The notes beneath the pieces were generated by a model. The model did not search any database, had not been told where the DNA came from, and saw nothing but the letters and a program-made list of their open reading frames with translations. From positions 1-11,116 of the forward strand of contig CAUJKG010000127.1 of assembly GCA_963205465.1 (NCBI GenBank): a stretch of 11,116 nucleotides of DNA, given 5' to 3'. A program made the translations under genes and the position numbers. This document shows positions 1 through 5,957 of this stretch, in pieces. Origin of the DNA: Pseudomonadota bacterium. Its GTDB lineage: Bacteria > Pseudomonadota > Alphaproteobacteria > Rhizobiales > Xanthobacteraceae. Every line of letters starts with the position of its first letter. The first letter of the stretch is position 1.

Positions 1-145
1 CCACCGGCTTGTCGGGCTGCAGTGCGCCTGCATGCATGCTGCGGGCGGTTAGGCGAAAACCGAGCTTCGCACATGACGCGCGCGCCGCCTCGAGATCTGC
101 AACACTCAGACTGAGGTGATTGAGATCGAGTTGAAGGCTGCTCAT
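1..145 (-). CDS. VOC (glyoxalase/dioxygenase-fold) family protein, N-terminal part
   Basis: The first 48 codons are visible before the gene leaves the window. The protein begins MSSLQLDLNHLSLSVADLEAA, and the LNHLSLSVADLE stretch is the typical first beta-strand and helix of a vicinal-oxygen-chelate domain. The His at residue 10 is where these enzymes usually place the first metal ligand. A following stretch, KLGFRLT, matches the usual FYxxLGF region. The start ATG (143-145) has AGGA five bases upstream. The metC stop codon lies only 12 bp upstream on the same strand, so the two genes are very probably co-transcribed. VOC proteins include glyoxalase I, extradiol dioxygenases and resistance proteins, and the substrate cannot be told from this fragment. 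The gene is cut only by the window edge; nothing suggests a pseudogene. Confidence 0.72.
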   Translation of the reverse strand, partial: MSSLQLDLNHLSLSVADLEAARASCAKLGFRLTARSMHAGALQPDKPV

Positions 146-157
146 CCGTTTCCTGCT

Positions 158-1438
158 CTATCGGTAGCCGTAATGCGTTCTCATCTTGCCGGCATTTGGC
201 ATCGAATCTCCGGCTTGCTCAACACATACACTTCGATCGCCCTCGCCGGCGTCCAGCGCCCCATCGAGCGCTCGCGTCATATCCGCGATCAGGTCCTGTG
301 TCCCTTCCAGACCTGCATGGATGCGCAGCAGCGGGCCGGATTCAACATTTTCGCCGGCCCGCCAGTTCGGGCGCGGATCGACGCGCAGCGCCAGGCTTTC
401 GAAACCGCCCCAGGACAGCCCGATACCGAACAGCTTAAATGAGCCGAACAGGCATGAGAGCTGCGCCTGCGTCATCGGCTTCAGCGCGACGCCAAACAGA
501 CCGCTCGCGCCAAGAAAATCCCGCTTCCAGAGTTCATGCCCCGGATTTCCCGGCAACGCCGGATGCAGCACCGCCGCAACCGCGGGATGCGCGTTTATCG
601 CTTGCGCCAATTGTACGCCGGTCTCCCAATGCCGCCGCATACGCACAGAGAGTGTCCGCATGCCGCGCAGCGCAAGAAAGATATCGTCAGGGCCGGCAAT
701 CTCGCCGAAGTGGTGCGCACTTGACTGCAACAAAGGCCACGCTCTTTCGTTCGCCGTGGCAATGCCGAGCAACGCATCCGAATGCCCGACGATATATTTT
801 GTCGCGGCATGAATAGAAACATCGACACCGTGCGCAAAGGACCTGAAATAAAGCGGCGTACTCCAGGTATTGTCGAGTACGACGAACGCGCCAACCTCGT
901 GCGCCGCCTGCGCGAGCGCCGGAACGTCCTGCACTTCAAAAGTTAGCGAACCAGGCGATTCCAGGTAGACGACGCGCGTGCGCTCGGTCAAACGAGCGCG
1001 AAATCCCGCGAGGTCGGCCGGATCGAAATATTCCACTTCGATCTTCAGGCGCTTCAGCACCTGCTCGGCGAATGTGCGGGTCGGACCATAAACATTGTCG
1101 GTCAGCAGCAGATGGTCGCCGCTGCGAAGCAGACCGAGCAGCGCGTGCGTGCAGGCAGAGAGGCCTGAGGGAAACAGCGTCGATCCATACCCGCCCTCAA
1201 GTTCGCAAAAGGCCTCCTCCAGCGCGCGGGACAAGGGCGAGCCAAAGCGGCCGTAATTCGCCATCGGATTCCCGTCTTGCTTGCGCGCCTCCCACTCCTC
1301 CAGCGTTGACGCAAGAATGGTCGAGCCCCGATAGATTGGAACATTGACCATGCCGGCATGCATCGACGGCGCGCGGCCCAACTGAGCGAGTTTCGTATCG
1401 AGTTCCATGGCAGTGGACCCCGGTCGGTACGACGGCAT
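158..1438 (-). CDS. metC: Cystathionine beta-lyase-like PLP-dependent transsulfuration enzyme
   Basis: This 426-residue protein belongs to the Cys/Met metabolism PLP enzyme family (fold type I). Cystathionine beta-lyase splits cystathionine into homocysteine, pyruvate and ammonia in methionine synthesis. The family signature runs from D206 to S220, with the PLP lysine at K214 (AATKYIVGHS). D189 in VVLDNTW should bind the pyridine nitrogen. N61-Y62-G63 and S91-G92 fit the cofactor phosphate and active-site loops. SWGGFES at 342-348 and R372 in LRIHAGLE are typical of the MetC subgroup rather than of cystathionine gamma-synthase. The start at 1438 is chosen because TAGGAATCC lies just upstream; an internal Met at residue 11 (1408) has a poorer ribosome site. 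About 30 residues after position 396 extend beyond the usual family end and look poorly conserved. It is divergent from an Lrp-type regulator and precedes a VOC gene. Related activities (desulfhydrase, methionine gamma-lyase) cannot be excluded. Confidence 0.88.
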   Translation of the reverse strand: MPSYRPGSTAMELDTKLAQLGRAPSMHAGMVNVPIYRGSTILASTLEEWEARKQDGNPMANYGRFGSPLSRALEEAFCELEGGYGSTLFPSGLSACTHALLGLLRSGDHLLLTDNVYGPTRTFAEQVLKRLKIEVEYFDPADLAGFRARLTERTRVVYLESPGSLTFEVQDVPALAQAAHEVGAFVVLDNTWSTPLYFRSFAHGVDVSIHAATKYIVGHSDALLGIATANERAWPLLQSSAHHFGEIAGPDDIFLALRGMRTLSVRMRRHWETGVQLAQAINAHPAVAAVLHPALPGNPGHELWKRDFLGASGLFGVALKPMTQAQLSCLFGSFKLFGIGLSWGGFESLALRVDPRPNWRAGENVESGPLLRIHAGLEGTQDLIADMTRALDGALDAGEGDRSVCVEQAGDSMPNAGKMRTHYGYR

Positions 1439-1490
1439 TGCAGGATTCCTAAATAACCTCTCGATTTGGAATGCTATACCCCGATTGACG

Positions 1491-1503
1491 CCGAATAATT
1501 CGG
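1491..1503. promoter_or_regulatory. Palindromic candidate operator between metC and the Lrp-type gene
   Basis: CCGAATAATTCGG is a perfect inverted repeat of six-base arms around a central A. It lies in an AT-rich stretch between the two divergent starts. Its short dyad with an AT core resembles sites used by Lrp/AsnC proteins, which often bind next to their own gene. It lies just upstream of the proposed promoter of the regulator and about 53 bp upstream of the metC start. The assignment as an Lrp site is inferred from position and symmetry only. Confidence 0.4.
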
Positions 1504-1511
1504 ATTTAATG

Positions 1512-1540
1512 TTGAATAACGCACAATATTAGTATATATT
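1512..1540 (+). promoter_or_regulatory. Probable sigma-70 promoter of the Lrp-type regulator
   Basis: A TTGAAT -35 element (1512-1517) and a TATATT -10 element (1535-1540) are separated by exactly 17 bp. Transcription would start near 1547, giving a leader of about 30 bases. The palindrome at 1491-1503 lies just upstream, so a bound regulator could affect this promoter and the divergent metC promoter together. Confidence 0.5.
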
Positions 1541-1576
1541 ATCTAATTATAAGAGATTTCATGGAATTATATACTC

Positions 1577-2056
1577 ATGTCGGGTGCGAAAGATACGCTG
1601 GATCGTTTTGATCGCGCGATTCTGGCGCAGCTTCAGGAAAATGCGACCATTCCCATCTCCGAACTGGCGGAAAAGGTTGGTCTGACCTCGACCCCGTGCT
1701 GGCGGCGCATTCAGAAGCTCGAAAGCCGCGGCGTAATCCAGAAGCGCGTAACGCTGCTCGATCCCAAACAGCTCAACCTGGGCGTGACCGTCTTCATCGC
1801 AGTCCGCACGCACGAACACCGCTTCGACTGGTTCGAGTCGTTCCACAAACTCGTCAGCGCAATTCCCGAAGTGGTCGACTTTTATCGCGTGGCGGGCAGC
1901 ACCGACTACCTGCTGAAGGTCGTGGTGTCCGATATCGCCGACTACGACAATATCTATAAGACGCTCATCAAAGGAGCCGACCTTGCCGACGTTACCTCGA
2001 TGTTTGTTATCGAGGAGATCAAGCACACCACGGCCCTGCCATTGAGCCACACGTGA
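1577..2056 (+). CDS. Lrp/AsnC-family transcriptional regulator
   Basis: This 159-residue protein has the full Lrp/AsnC layout. An N-terminal winged helix-turn-helix spans about residues 8-66 (DRFDRAILAQLQ, ISELAEKVGLTSTPCWRRI, LESRGVIQ). It is followed by the RAM/ligand domain, about 70-150, which includes the conserved GSTDYLLKV segment (107-115) used in effector sensing and oligomer contacts. Length is normal for the family. The start at 1577 has only a weak GGA upstream, but the protein begins at the usual family position. The gene is divergent from metC across 138 bp. Family members commonly control an adjacent amino-acid gene and themselves, so regulation of metC in response to an amino acid such as methionine or cysteine is a reasonable inference. 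The effector cannot be read from the sequence. It ends near a terminator at 2121-2160. Confidence 0.92.
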   Translation: MSGAKDTLDRFDRAILAQLQENATIPISELAEKVGLTSTPCWRRIQKLESRGVIQKRVTLLDPKQLNLGVTVFIAVRTHEHRFDWFESFHKLVSAIPEVVDFYRVAGSTDYLLKVVVSDIADYDNIYKTLIKGADLADVTSMFVIEEIKHTTALPLSHT

Positions 2057-2120
2057 GCAGCTGATCCGAAAGCCAATCCAGCTCAGCCGCTACCGCAAGG
2101 CGCGAACATAGCCACTACGG

Positions 2121-2160
2121 AAAACAAAAACCCCGGCACGATAGCCAGGGTTTGTTTCTT
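2121..2160. terminator. Bidirectional intrinsic terminator between convergent genes
   Basis: A GC-rich hairpin with loop ACGATA (2137-2142), GGC/GCC at its top and CCC/GGG below an A-C mismatch is flanked by A-rich DNA on one side and T-rich DNA on the other. Read on the minus strand it ends in TTTTTGTTTT, a strong tail for the outer-membrane protein gene that stops at 2177. Read on the plus strand it ends in TTTGTTTCTT and can serve the regulator that stops at 2056. It is very similar in sequence to the terminator after rplQ. Confidence 0.85.
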
Positions 2161-2176
2161 CGAGCGTTGCGAAAAA

Positions 2177-2869
2177 TTACCAGCGGTAATTCAAGCCCAT
2201 CCGTACGACGTGAAAGTTAAGATCATCGACCACAATAGTGTTGCCGCCGACGAATGCGTACTTCGCCTGATCGAGCGAGACATAGAGATATTCAGCTTTC
2301 ATGCTCCAGCGCGGGGCAATCGCGAATTCGATTCCGGCACCAGCGGTCCAGCCAGTAACGGTCTCTGATCCGGCCGGGAACGCGCCGATGATGGAGCCTT
2401 CAACTTCGCCGAATGCCAGACCACCCGTCGCGTAGATCATGGAGCGATCGAACGCATAGCCAAGACGGCCGCGAAACGTGCCGAACCACTTTATATCGGT
2501 CGTACATCCGCCGGCACAGCCAAAGCCGGGAGCTACCGGCAGCACACCATTGATGTCTGAATAGGAAACGTCGAGTTCAAGACCCCAGACCCAGCGGCTG
2601 CCGGCGGCCTGCCAGTTGTATCCGAGCGTCGCACCCGCCACGAAGCCATCGACGTCAAAGTCCTGCGAGCCGCCGCCGACCGTCGTATTGAGGTGGCGGT
2701 TGCTGCCCCAGCCATAACCGACCGTGCCGCCGACGTAGAAGCCGGTCCAGTTGAAGACCGGCGCTGGAACGGCCTTATAAACCGGGCCCTTGACCGGCAA
2801 ATCGGCAGCGCTTGCCATGCCCATCATCGAAAGCGCACCCACCGCGCCGATCAGCAATTTCCGAAGCAT
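2177..2869 (-). CDS. Outer-membrane beta-barrel protein (Omp25/Omp31-like porin family)
   Basis: This 230-residue protein has a clear Sec signal peptide: a positively charged MLRK, a hydrophobic core and ASA at 19-21, with cleavage probably before ADLPVK. The mature part shows the alternating pattern of a small eight-strand barrel: WTGFYVGGTVGYGWG (41-55), GYNWQ, WFGTFRGRLGYAFD (128-141), then strands around GWTAGAGIEFAI (173-184) and MKAEYLYVSLD (190-200). It ends in GLNYRW, an aromatic C-terminus as expected for BAM-assembled barrels. Two cysteines at 118 and 122 (CAGGC) sit in a predicted surface loop and could form a disulfide. The start has GGGGGA four bases before the ATG. In Hyphomicrobiales these proteins are abundant, lipopolysaccharide-associated surface proteins and occur in many copies. 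A transport role is not shown. The gene ends at a strong terminator. Confidence 0.9.
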   Translation of the reverse strand: MLRKLLIGAVGALSMMGMASAADLPVKGPVYKAVPAPVFNWTGFYVGGTVGYGWGSNRHLNTTVGGGSQDFDVDGFVAGATLGYNWQAAGSRWVWGLELDVSYSDINGVLPVAPGFGCAGGCTTDIKWFGTFRGRLGYAFDRSMIYATGGLAFGEVEGSIIGAFPAGSETVTGWTAGAGIEFAIAPRWSMKAEYLYVSLDQAKYAFVGGNTIVVDDLNFHVVRMGLNYRW

Positions 2870-3135
2870 TGAGTCCCCCAGCTAGAAATTATCTTAGCTA
2901 TATAGGCGCAGTTTTACCGACCACTATTTGCAAAGACAACGGGAGCCGACGATCCTGATAAAGGAAGTTACGGGTTGTGGCACACTTGCATCACAACCTA
3001 AGCGACAGAAAATCCTCGCGAATTTTTCGACCCCTGCAAGCAAAGAAGCGCTGGGCAGCAGACTGCTTGCAATTGGAGTAGTCGGGCATAAGCCGAGCTG
3101 CTCGCTCGCCGGAAGCAAAGCGCGGTTCTGATTCC
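2870..3135. other. Intergenic stretch without a convincing gene, holding inverted repeats
   Basis: Short reading frames occur on both strands, but none combines a good start, a ribosome site and protein-like composition. Besides the possible promoter at 2911-2939, two perfect inverted repeats are visible. GGTTGTG/CACAACC lies at 2973-2979 and 2992-2998. TGCAAGCA/TGCTTGCA lies at 3035-3042 and 3064-3071, separated by 21 bases. The second lies about 65 bases beyond the stop of the small membrane ORF and could be a 3' transcript structure, though it lacks a U tract. Confidence 0.5.
2911..2939 (-). promoter_or_regulatory. Possible promoter of the outer-membrane protein gene
   Basis: On the minus strand, TTGTCT (2934-2939) and TAAAAC (2911-2916) are 17 bp apart, each matching the sigma-70 consensus at four of six positions. 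The leader would be about 35 bases. It contains a small dyad, AGCTA/TAGCT (2880-2884 and 2895-2899), directly before the ribosome binding site. No better pair was found by eye in the upstream 120 bp. Confidence 0.3.
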
Positions 3136-3303
3136 CTATTCGATCCAGGCTCTGGAAGGCTGCCGCCGCAGAAAGAAGGCGACCGCGCTGCCGAGCGTTG
3201 CCGCTGCGATGCAGACGGCGGCGGCCATCGGCCGTCCGAGTGAGAGCGCATAGAACGCCATCGCGGAATTTGCCGCCGAGAAGAACGCCGCCTGCCAGAA
3301 CAT
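3136..3303 (-). CDS. Small two-helix membrane protein, function unknown
   Basis: This is a 55-residue protein starting MFWQAAFFSAANSAM and ending RRQPSRAWIE. Two hydrophobic segments, about residues 2-21 and 25-45, are separated by the short turn GRP, predicting a helical hairpin in the inner membrane with a basic C-terminal tail. The start at 3303 is set by an unusually strong Shine-Dalgarno region (GAGGAGGGGAGG, ending four bases before ATG). Third codon positions are mostly G or C, as in neighbouring genes. It lies downstream of the rplQ terminator on the same strand, so it would be expressed by read-through or from an unseen promoter. I recognise no family. Coding status is inferred from start signal, codon use and topology; an extension upstream to 3375 is unlikely because it would run through the terminator. 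Confidence 0.6.
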   Translation of the reverse strand: MFWQAAFFSAANSAMAFYALSLGRPMAAAVCIAAATLGSAVAFFLRRQPSRAWIE

Positions 3304-3312
3304 CTTGCCTCC

Positions 3313-3343
3313 CCTCCTCGCGAGGTTCCGCGAGAGGAACCTC
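3313..3343 (-). promoter_or_regulatory. Competing hairpins over the ribosome site of the small membrane ORF
   Basis: Two mutually exclusive RNA stems can form in the leader. Stem A pairs GAGGTTCC (3322-3329) with GGAACCTC (3336-3343) around a six-base loop. Stem B pairs CTCGCG (3317-3322) with CGCGAG (3329-3334) and continues, after one bulge, with CCT (3313-3315) against AGG (3335-3337). Stem B takes up part of the Shine-Dalgarno GAGGAGG, while stem A leaves most of it free. The pairing is seen directly; a regulatory switch is inferred. Confidence 0.45.
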
Positions 3344-3352
3344 AACTGCTCT

Positions 3353-3390
3353 AAAAAGCAGAAACCCCGGCACAATGGCCGGGGCTTGCT
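3353..3390 (-). terminator. Intrinsic terminator after rplQ (end of the alpha operon)
   Basis: On the minus strand, CCCCGGC (3378-3384 complement) pairs with GCCGGGG (3365-3371 complement) around a six-base loop. The stem extends through AAG/TTT and AGC/GCT after a two-base bulge and is followed by a run of T. It lies 25 bp past the rplQ stop. A second small hairpin, CTGCT/AGCAG, overlaps the U tract (3346-3361). Confidence 0.88.
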
Positions 3391-3414
3391 TTCGATGGTT
3401 CTACCAGGAGCGCA

Positions 3415-3861
3415 TTACGCCGGAACGGCCTGCTGCTCTTCCCGCGGCTGCGTCTTGAGCCACGCTTCGTGACGGGCGAGATCGTCCTTGCCCTTGGCGC
3501 TCTCGTCGCGATCCACGAACTCGATGACCGCGAGCGGTGCCATGTCGCCATAGCGGAAGCCCGCCTTGATAATGCGAAGATATCCGCCGTTGCGCGACGC
3601 ATAGCGCGGTGCAAGCACGTCGAAGAGCTTCTTCACCGCTTCGCGGTCGCGCATCTCCGAGATCGCCTGACGGCGCGCGTGCAGGCTCGCCTTCTTGCCG
3701 AGCGTCACGAGCTTCTCGACGATGGGACGGATGTCCTTCGCCTTGGGCAGTGTGGTGACGATCTGCTCGTGGGTGATGAGCGACGCGGCCATGTTCGCGA
3801 GCATCGCCTTGCGATGCTCGGGGCGGCGGTTGAAGCGGCGATGGGTTTTACCGTGACGCAT
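3415..3861 (-). CDS. rplQ: 50S ribosomal protein L17 (bL17)
   Basis: This 148-residue protein starts MRHGKTHRRFNRRPEHRKAM, the near-invariant L17 N-terminus, followed by LANMAASLITHEQIVTTLPKAKDIRP and the RNGGYLRIIK segment at about 99-108. L17 sits at the polypeptide exit side of the large subunit. The C-terminal tail of roughly 25 residues beyond the E. coli length (ending EEQQAVPA) is common in alphaproteobacteria. The start at 3861 has GGAGGAAAG eight bases upstream; the open frame continues upstream only inside rpoA. It is the last gene of the alpha operon, 31 bp after rpoA, and is followed by a strong terminator. Confidence 0.97.
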   Translation of the reverse strand: MRHGKTHRRFNRRPEHRKAMLANMAASLITHEQIVTTLPKAKDIRPIVEKLVTLGKKASLHARRQAISEMRDREAVKKLFDVLAPRYASRNGGYLRIIKAGFRYGDMAPLAVIEFVDRDESAKGKDDLARHEAWLKTQPREEQQAVPA

Positions 3862-3892
3862 AATTCTTTCCTCCGAAGCGCGGACGCACGCC

Positions 3893-4918
3893 TCAGTAAT
3901 GATCCTCGAAGCGCTTCGCGAGCTCTTCGATGTTCTCCGGCGGCCAGCCCTGCACTTCCATACCGAGATGCAGGCCCATGGTCGCGAGCACTTCCTTGAT
4001 TTCATTCAGCGACTTGCGGCCGAAGTTCGGGGTGCGAAGCATTTCCGCTTCCGACTTCTGGATGAGGTCGCCGATGTAGACGATGTTGTCGTTCTTCAGG
4101 CAGTTGGCCGAGCGAACCGACAGCTCGAGTTCGTCCACCTTCTTGAGCATGGCCGGCGGGAACGGCAGTTCCTGGATCGGCGCAGCTTCCACCTCGCGGC
4201 GGGGCTCTTCGAAGTTGACGAAGATGTTGAGCTGGTCCTGGAGGATGCGCGCGGAATAGGCGAGCGCGTCTTCCGGCGAGATCGAACCGTCGGTTTCGAT
4301 CGTCATCGTCAGCTTGTCGTAGTCGAGAATCTGGCCTTCGCGGGTATTCTCCACGCGATAGGAAACCTTGCGGACCGGCGAATAGAGGCTGTCGACCGGG
4401 ATGAGGCCGATCGGTGAATCTTCCGCGCGGTTACGGTCGGCGGCGATATAGCCCTTGCCGGTGTTGACCGTGAATTCCATGCGGATTTCCGCGCCTTCAT
4501 CGAGCGTGCAGAGCACGAGCTCGGGGTTCAGCACCTGCACGTCGCCGACAGTCTGGATGTCGCCGGCGGTGACCGCGCCTGGACCCTGCTTCTTCACGAC
4601 CATGCGCTTCGGGCCTTCGCCCTGCATCTTGATCGCGATGTCCTTGATGTTGAGCACGATGTCGGTGACGTCTTCGCGCACGCCCGGGATCGACGAGAAC
4701 TCGTGCAGCACGCCGTCGATCTGTACCGAGGTCACGGCAGCACCCTGCAGCGACGACAAGAGAATGCGGCGCAGTGCGTTGCCGAGCGTGAGACCGAAGC
4801 CGCGCTCGAGCGGCTCGGCCACGACGGTGGCAAAACGCTTCGGATCCGGCCCGCCCTGCACGTTGAGCTTTTCGGGCTTGATCAGCTCCTGCCAGTTCTT
4901 CTGGATCACAGTCGTCAT
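3893..4918 (-). CDS. rpoA: DNA-directed RNA polymerase alpha subunit
   Basis: This 341-residue protein of standard alphaproteobacterial form seeds assembly of RNA polymerase as a dimer. The N-terminal dimerisation domain (about 1-235) contains PLERGFGLTLGNALRRILLSS (36-56). A linker around 236-257 leads to the C-terminal domain (about 258-325) with LSVRSANCLKNDNI. R269 there corresponds to the E. coli residue that contacts UP elements and activators. TPNFGRKSLNEIKEVL (296-311) is the conserved helix-hairpin-helix part. The start at 4918 has AAGGACGTAAGG directly upstream. The order rpsM-rpsK-rpoA-rplQ matches other alphaproteobacteria; rpsD, present before rpoA in E. coli, is absent here. The 96-bp space before rpoA contains two hairpins. 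Confidence 0.98.
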   Translation of the reverse strand: MTTVIQKNWQELIKPEKLNVQGGPDPKRFATVVAEPLERGFGLTLGNALRRILLSSLQGAAVTSVQIDGVLHEFSSIPGVREDVTDIVLNIKDIAIKMQGEGPKRMVVKKQGPGAVTAGDIQTVGDVQVLNPELVLCTLDEGAEIRMEFTVNTGKGYIAADRNRAEDSPIGLIPVDSLYSPVRKVSYRVENTREGQILDYDKLTMTIETDGSISPEDALAYSARILQDQLNIFVNFEEPRREVEAAPIQELPFPPAMLKKVDELELSVRSANCLKNDNIVYIGDLIQKSEAEMLRTPNFGRKSLNEIKEVLATMGLHLGMEVQGWPPENIEELAKRFEDHY

Positions 4919-4956
4919 CCTTACGTCCTTTTGTGCGAAGCTAGAGAGCCCGCAAA

Positions 4957-5002
4957 CCGCGACGAACGCGGCGATGATCGAAACCCGGCGAACGCCGCCG
5001 GG
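4957..5002 (-). promoter_or_regulatory. Tandem GC-rich hairpins between rpsK and rpoA
   Basis: Reading the minus strand, CCCGGCG (4996-5002) pairs with CGCCGGG (4984-4990) around a five-base loop and is followed by TTTC. Then CCGCG (4967-4971) pairs with CGCGG (4957-4961) around TTCGT and is followed by TTTGC. Neither has a full U tract, so they look like weak terminators or RNA-stabilising stems. They occupy the space where rpsD stands in E. coli. Confidence 0.5.
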
Positions 5003-5014
5003 TAAAGCAAACTC

Positions 5015-5404
5015 TTAAACGCGCCGGCGCTTGCGCGGACGGCAACCATTGTGCGGGATCGGCGTCACGTCGCGGATCGACGTCACGGTGAAACCCGCAG
5101 CCTGCAGCGCACGAAGCGCCGACTCGCGGCCCGAACCGGGGCCCGAAACTTCCACTTCAAGCGTACGCATGCCGTGCTCGGCGGCCTTCTTCGCGGCGTC
5201 TTCGGCGGCAACCTGCGCCGCATAAGGCGTGGACTTGCGCGAGCCCTTGAAGCCCATGGTGCCCGACGACGACCAGGCAATCGTGTTGCCCTGCACGTCG
5301 GTGATCGTGATCATCGTGTTGTTGAACGAGGCCGCGACATGCGCGACGCCGGCCGCGATGTTCTTGCGCTCGCGCTTGCGGACGACTTTTGCTTCTTTCG
5401 CCAT
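5015..5404 (-). CDS. rpsK: 30S ribosomal protein S11 (uS11)
   Basis: This 129-residue protein shows the S11 pattern throughout: KNIAAGVAHVAASFNNTMITITD (14-36), the GSRKSTPYAAQVAAEDAA core and the basic C-terminus DVTPIPHNGCRPRKRRRV, which binds 16S rRNA in the platform near the mRNA exit. Length matches the family. The start at 5404 has AGGA five bases upstream. It lies 30 bp after rpsM and 96 bp before rpoA in the alpha operon. Nothing unusual is seen in the protein. Confidence 0.98.
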   Translation of the reverse strand: MAKEAKVVRKRERKNIAAGVAHVAASFNNTMITITDVQGNTIAWSSSGTMGFKGSRKSTPYAAQVAAEDAAKKAAEHGMRTLEVEVSGPGSGRESALRALQAAGFTVTSIRDVTPIPHNGCRPRKRRRV

Positions 5405-5434
5405 GACGGTCCTGTTTCTCTATCTCGTTAGCGC

Positions 5435-5812
5435 TTAGCGCGTTGCCATCTTCTTGCCGGCGATCGCCTTCGCCGGGCCCTTGCGGGTGCGCGCGTTCGT
5501 ATGCGTGCGCTGGCCGTGAACCGGCAGACCCTTGCGGTGACGGAGGCCCCGGTAGCAGCCGAGGTCCTGCAGGCGCTTGATGTTCATCGAAACTTCGCGG
5601 CGCAGATCGCCCTCGACCAGATAATCGCGGTCGATCATTTCGCGGATCTGCAAAACTTCCTGGTCGGTGAGCTGGTTCACGCGGCGCTCTGCCGGGATCT
5701 TCAGTTCGTCGACGATCTTCTTCGCGCGCAACTGGCCGATGCCGTGGATGTATTGAAGCGCAATAACTACGCGCTTGCCGGTCGGGATATTGACGCCTGC
5801 GATACGGGCCAT
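5435..5812 (-). CDS. rpsM: 30S ribosomal protein S13 (uS13)
   Basis: This 125-residue protein starts with the canonical MARIAGVNIPTGKRVVIALQYIHGIG. The S13 signature is present as CYRGLRHRKGLPVHGQRTHTN (86-106), and the basic tail (NARTRKGPAKAIAGKK) reaches toward the tRNA sites in the subunit head. The start at 5812 has GGAG about eight bases upstream. It is the first gene of the alpha operon, 311 bp from adk, and that gap carries the promoter and leader structures. A small hairpin (5831-5848) lies directly before its ribosome site. Confidence 0.98.
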   Translation of the reverse strand: MARIAGVNIPTGKRVVIALQYIHGIGQLRAKKIVDELKIPAERRVNQLTDQEVLQIREMIDRDYLVEGDLRREVSMNIKRLQDLGCYRGLRHRKGLPVHGQRTHTNARTRKGPAKAIAGKKMATR

Positions 5813-5830
5813 CGTCTCGTCTCCATGTGG

Positions 5831-5848
5831 GCCACCCGTTCAGGTGGC
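5831..5848 (-). promoter_or_regulatory. Leader hairpin just upstream of the rpsM ribosome site
   Basis: GCCACC (5831-5836) and GGTGGC (5843-5848) form a perfect six-base-pair stem with a six-base loop, ending about 5 bases before the GGAG of rpsM. It may protect or shape the ribosome site, or be a binding site for a ribosomal protein. The dyad is seen; its function is inferred. Confidence 0.4.
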
Positions 5849-5900
5849 GCGTGAATTGACCCGCGTCCGGTGGAGGCCGGCCCTTGCGAGTATTTCAATC

Positions 5901-5933
5901 AAAAAACTGGCTTCGCCCCGAAAGAGCGGCCAG
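5901..5933 (-). terminator. Terminator-shaped hairpin in the rpsM leader (possible attenuator)
   Basis: On the minus strand CTGGC (5929-5933) pairs with GCCAG (5907-5911), enclosing a second stem of CGCTC with GGGCG. The stem is followed at once by TTTTTT (5901-5906). This is a textbook intrinsic terminator, but it lies downstream of the proposed alpha-operon promoter (5958-5986) and 89 bp before rpsM. CAATC and GATTG (5943-5947 and 5896-5900) could also pair around it. It may attenuate transcription from that promoter, stop read-through from adk, or both. Confidence 0.7.
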
Positions 5934-5957
5934 CCTCTAACCGATTGGAATGCGGTG

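Noticed and set aside
1561..1611. Short upstream frame (16 codons) overlapping the regulator start
   Set aside because: It has an ATG near an AAGAGA sequence, so a leader peptide is imaginable, but nothing in its residues or in the leader structure supports it.
3035..3071. Eight-base inverted repeat as an intrinsic terminator for the small ORF
   Set aside because: No U tract follows on either strand; kept only as an unexplained dyad.
2928..3131. 67-codon plus-strand frame
   Set aside because: TTG start, no ribosome site and no protein-like pattern.
3100..3145. tRNA T-arm-like GGTTCTGATTCC
   Set aside because: The spacing is wrong for a T loop and no acceptor, D or anticodon arms pair around it.
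2924..3373. 149-codon minus-strand frame between the outer-membrane gene and rplQ
   Set aside because: It starts in the terminator, has no ribosome site and overlaps the better-supported small ORF in another frame.
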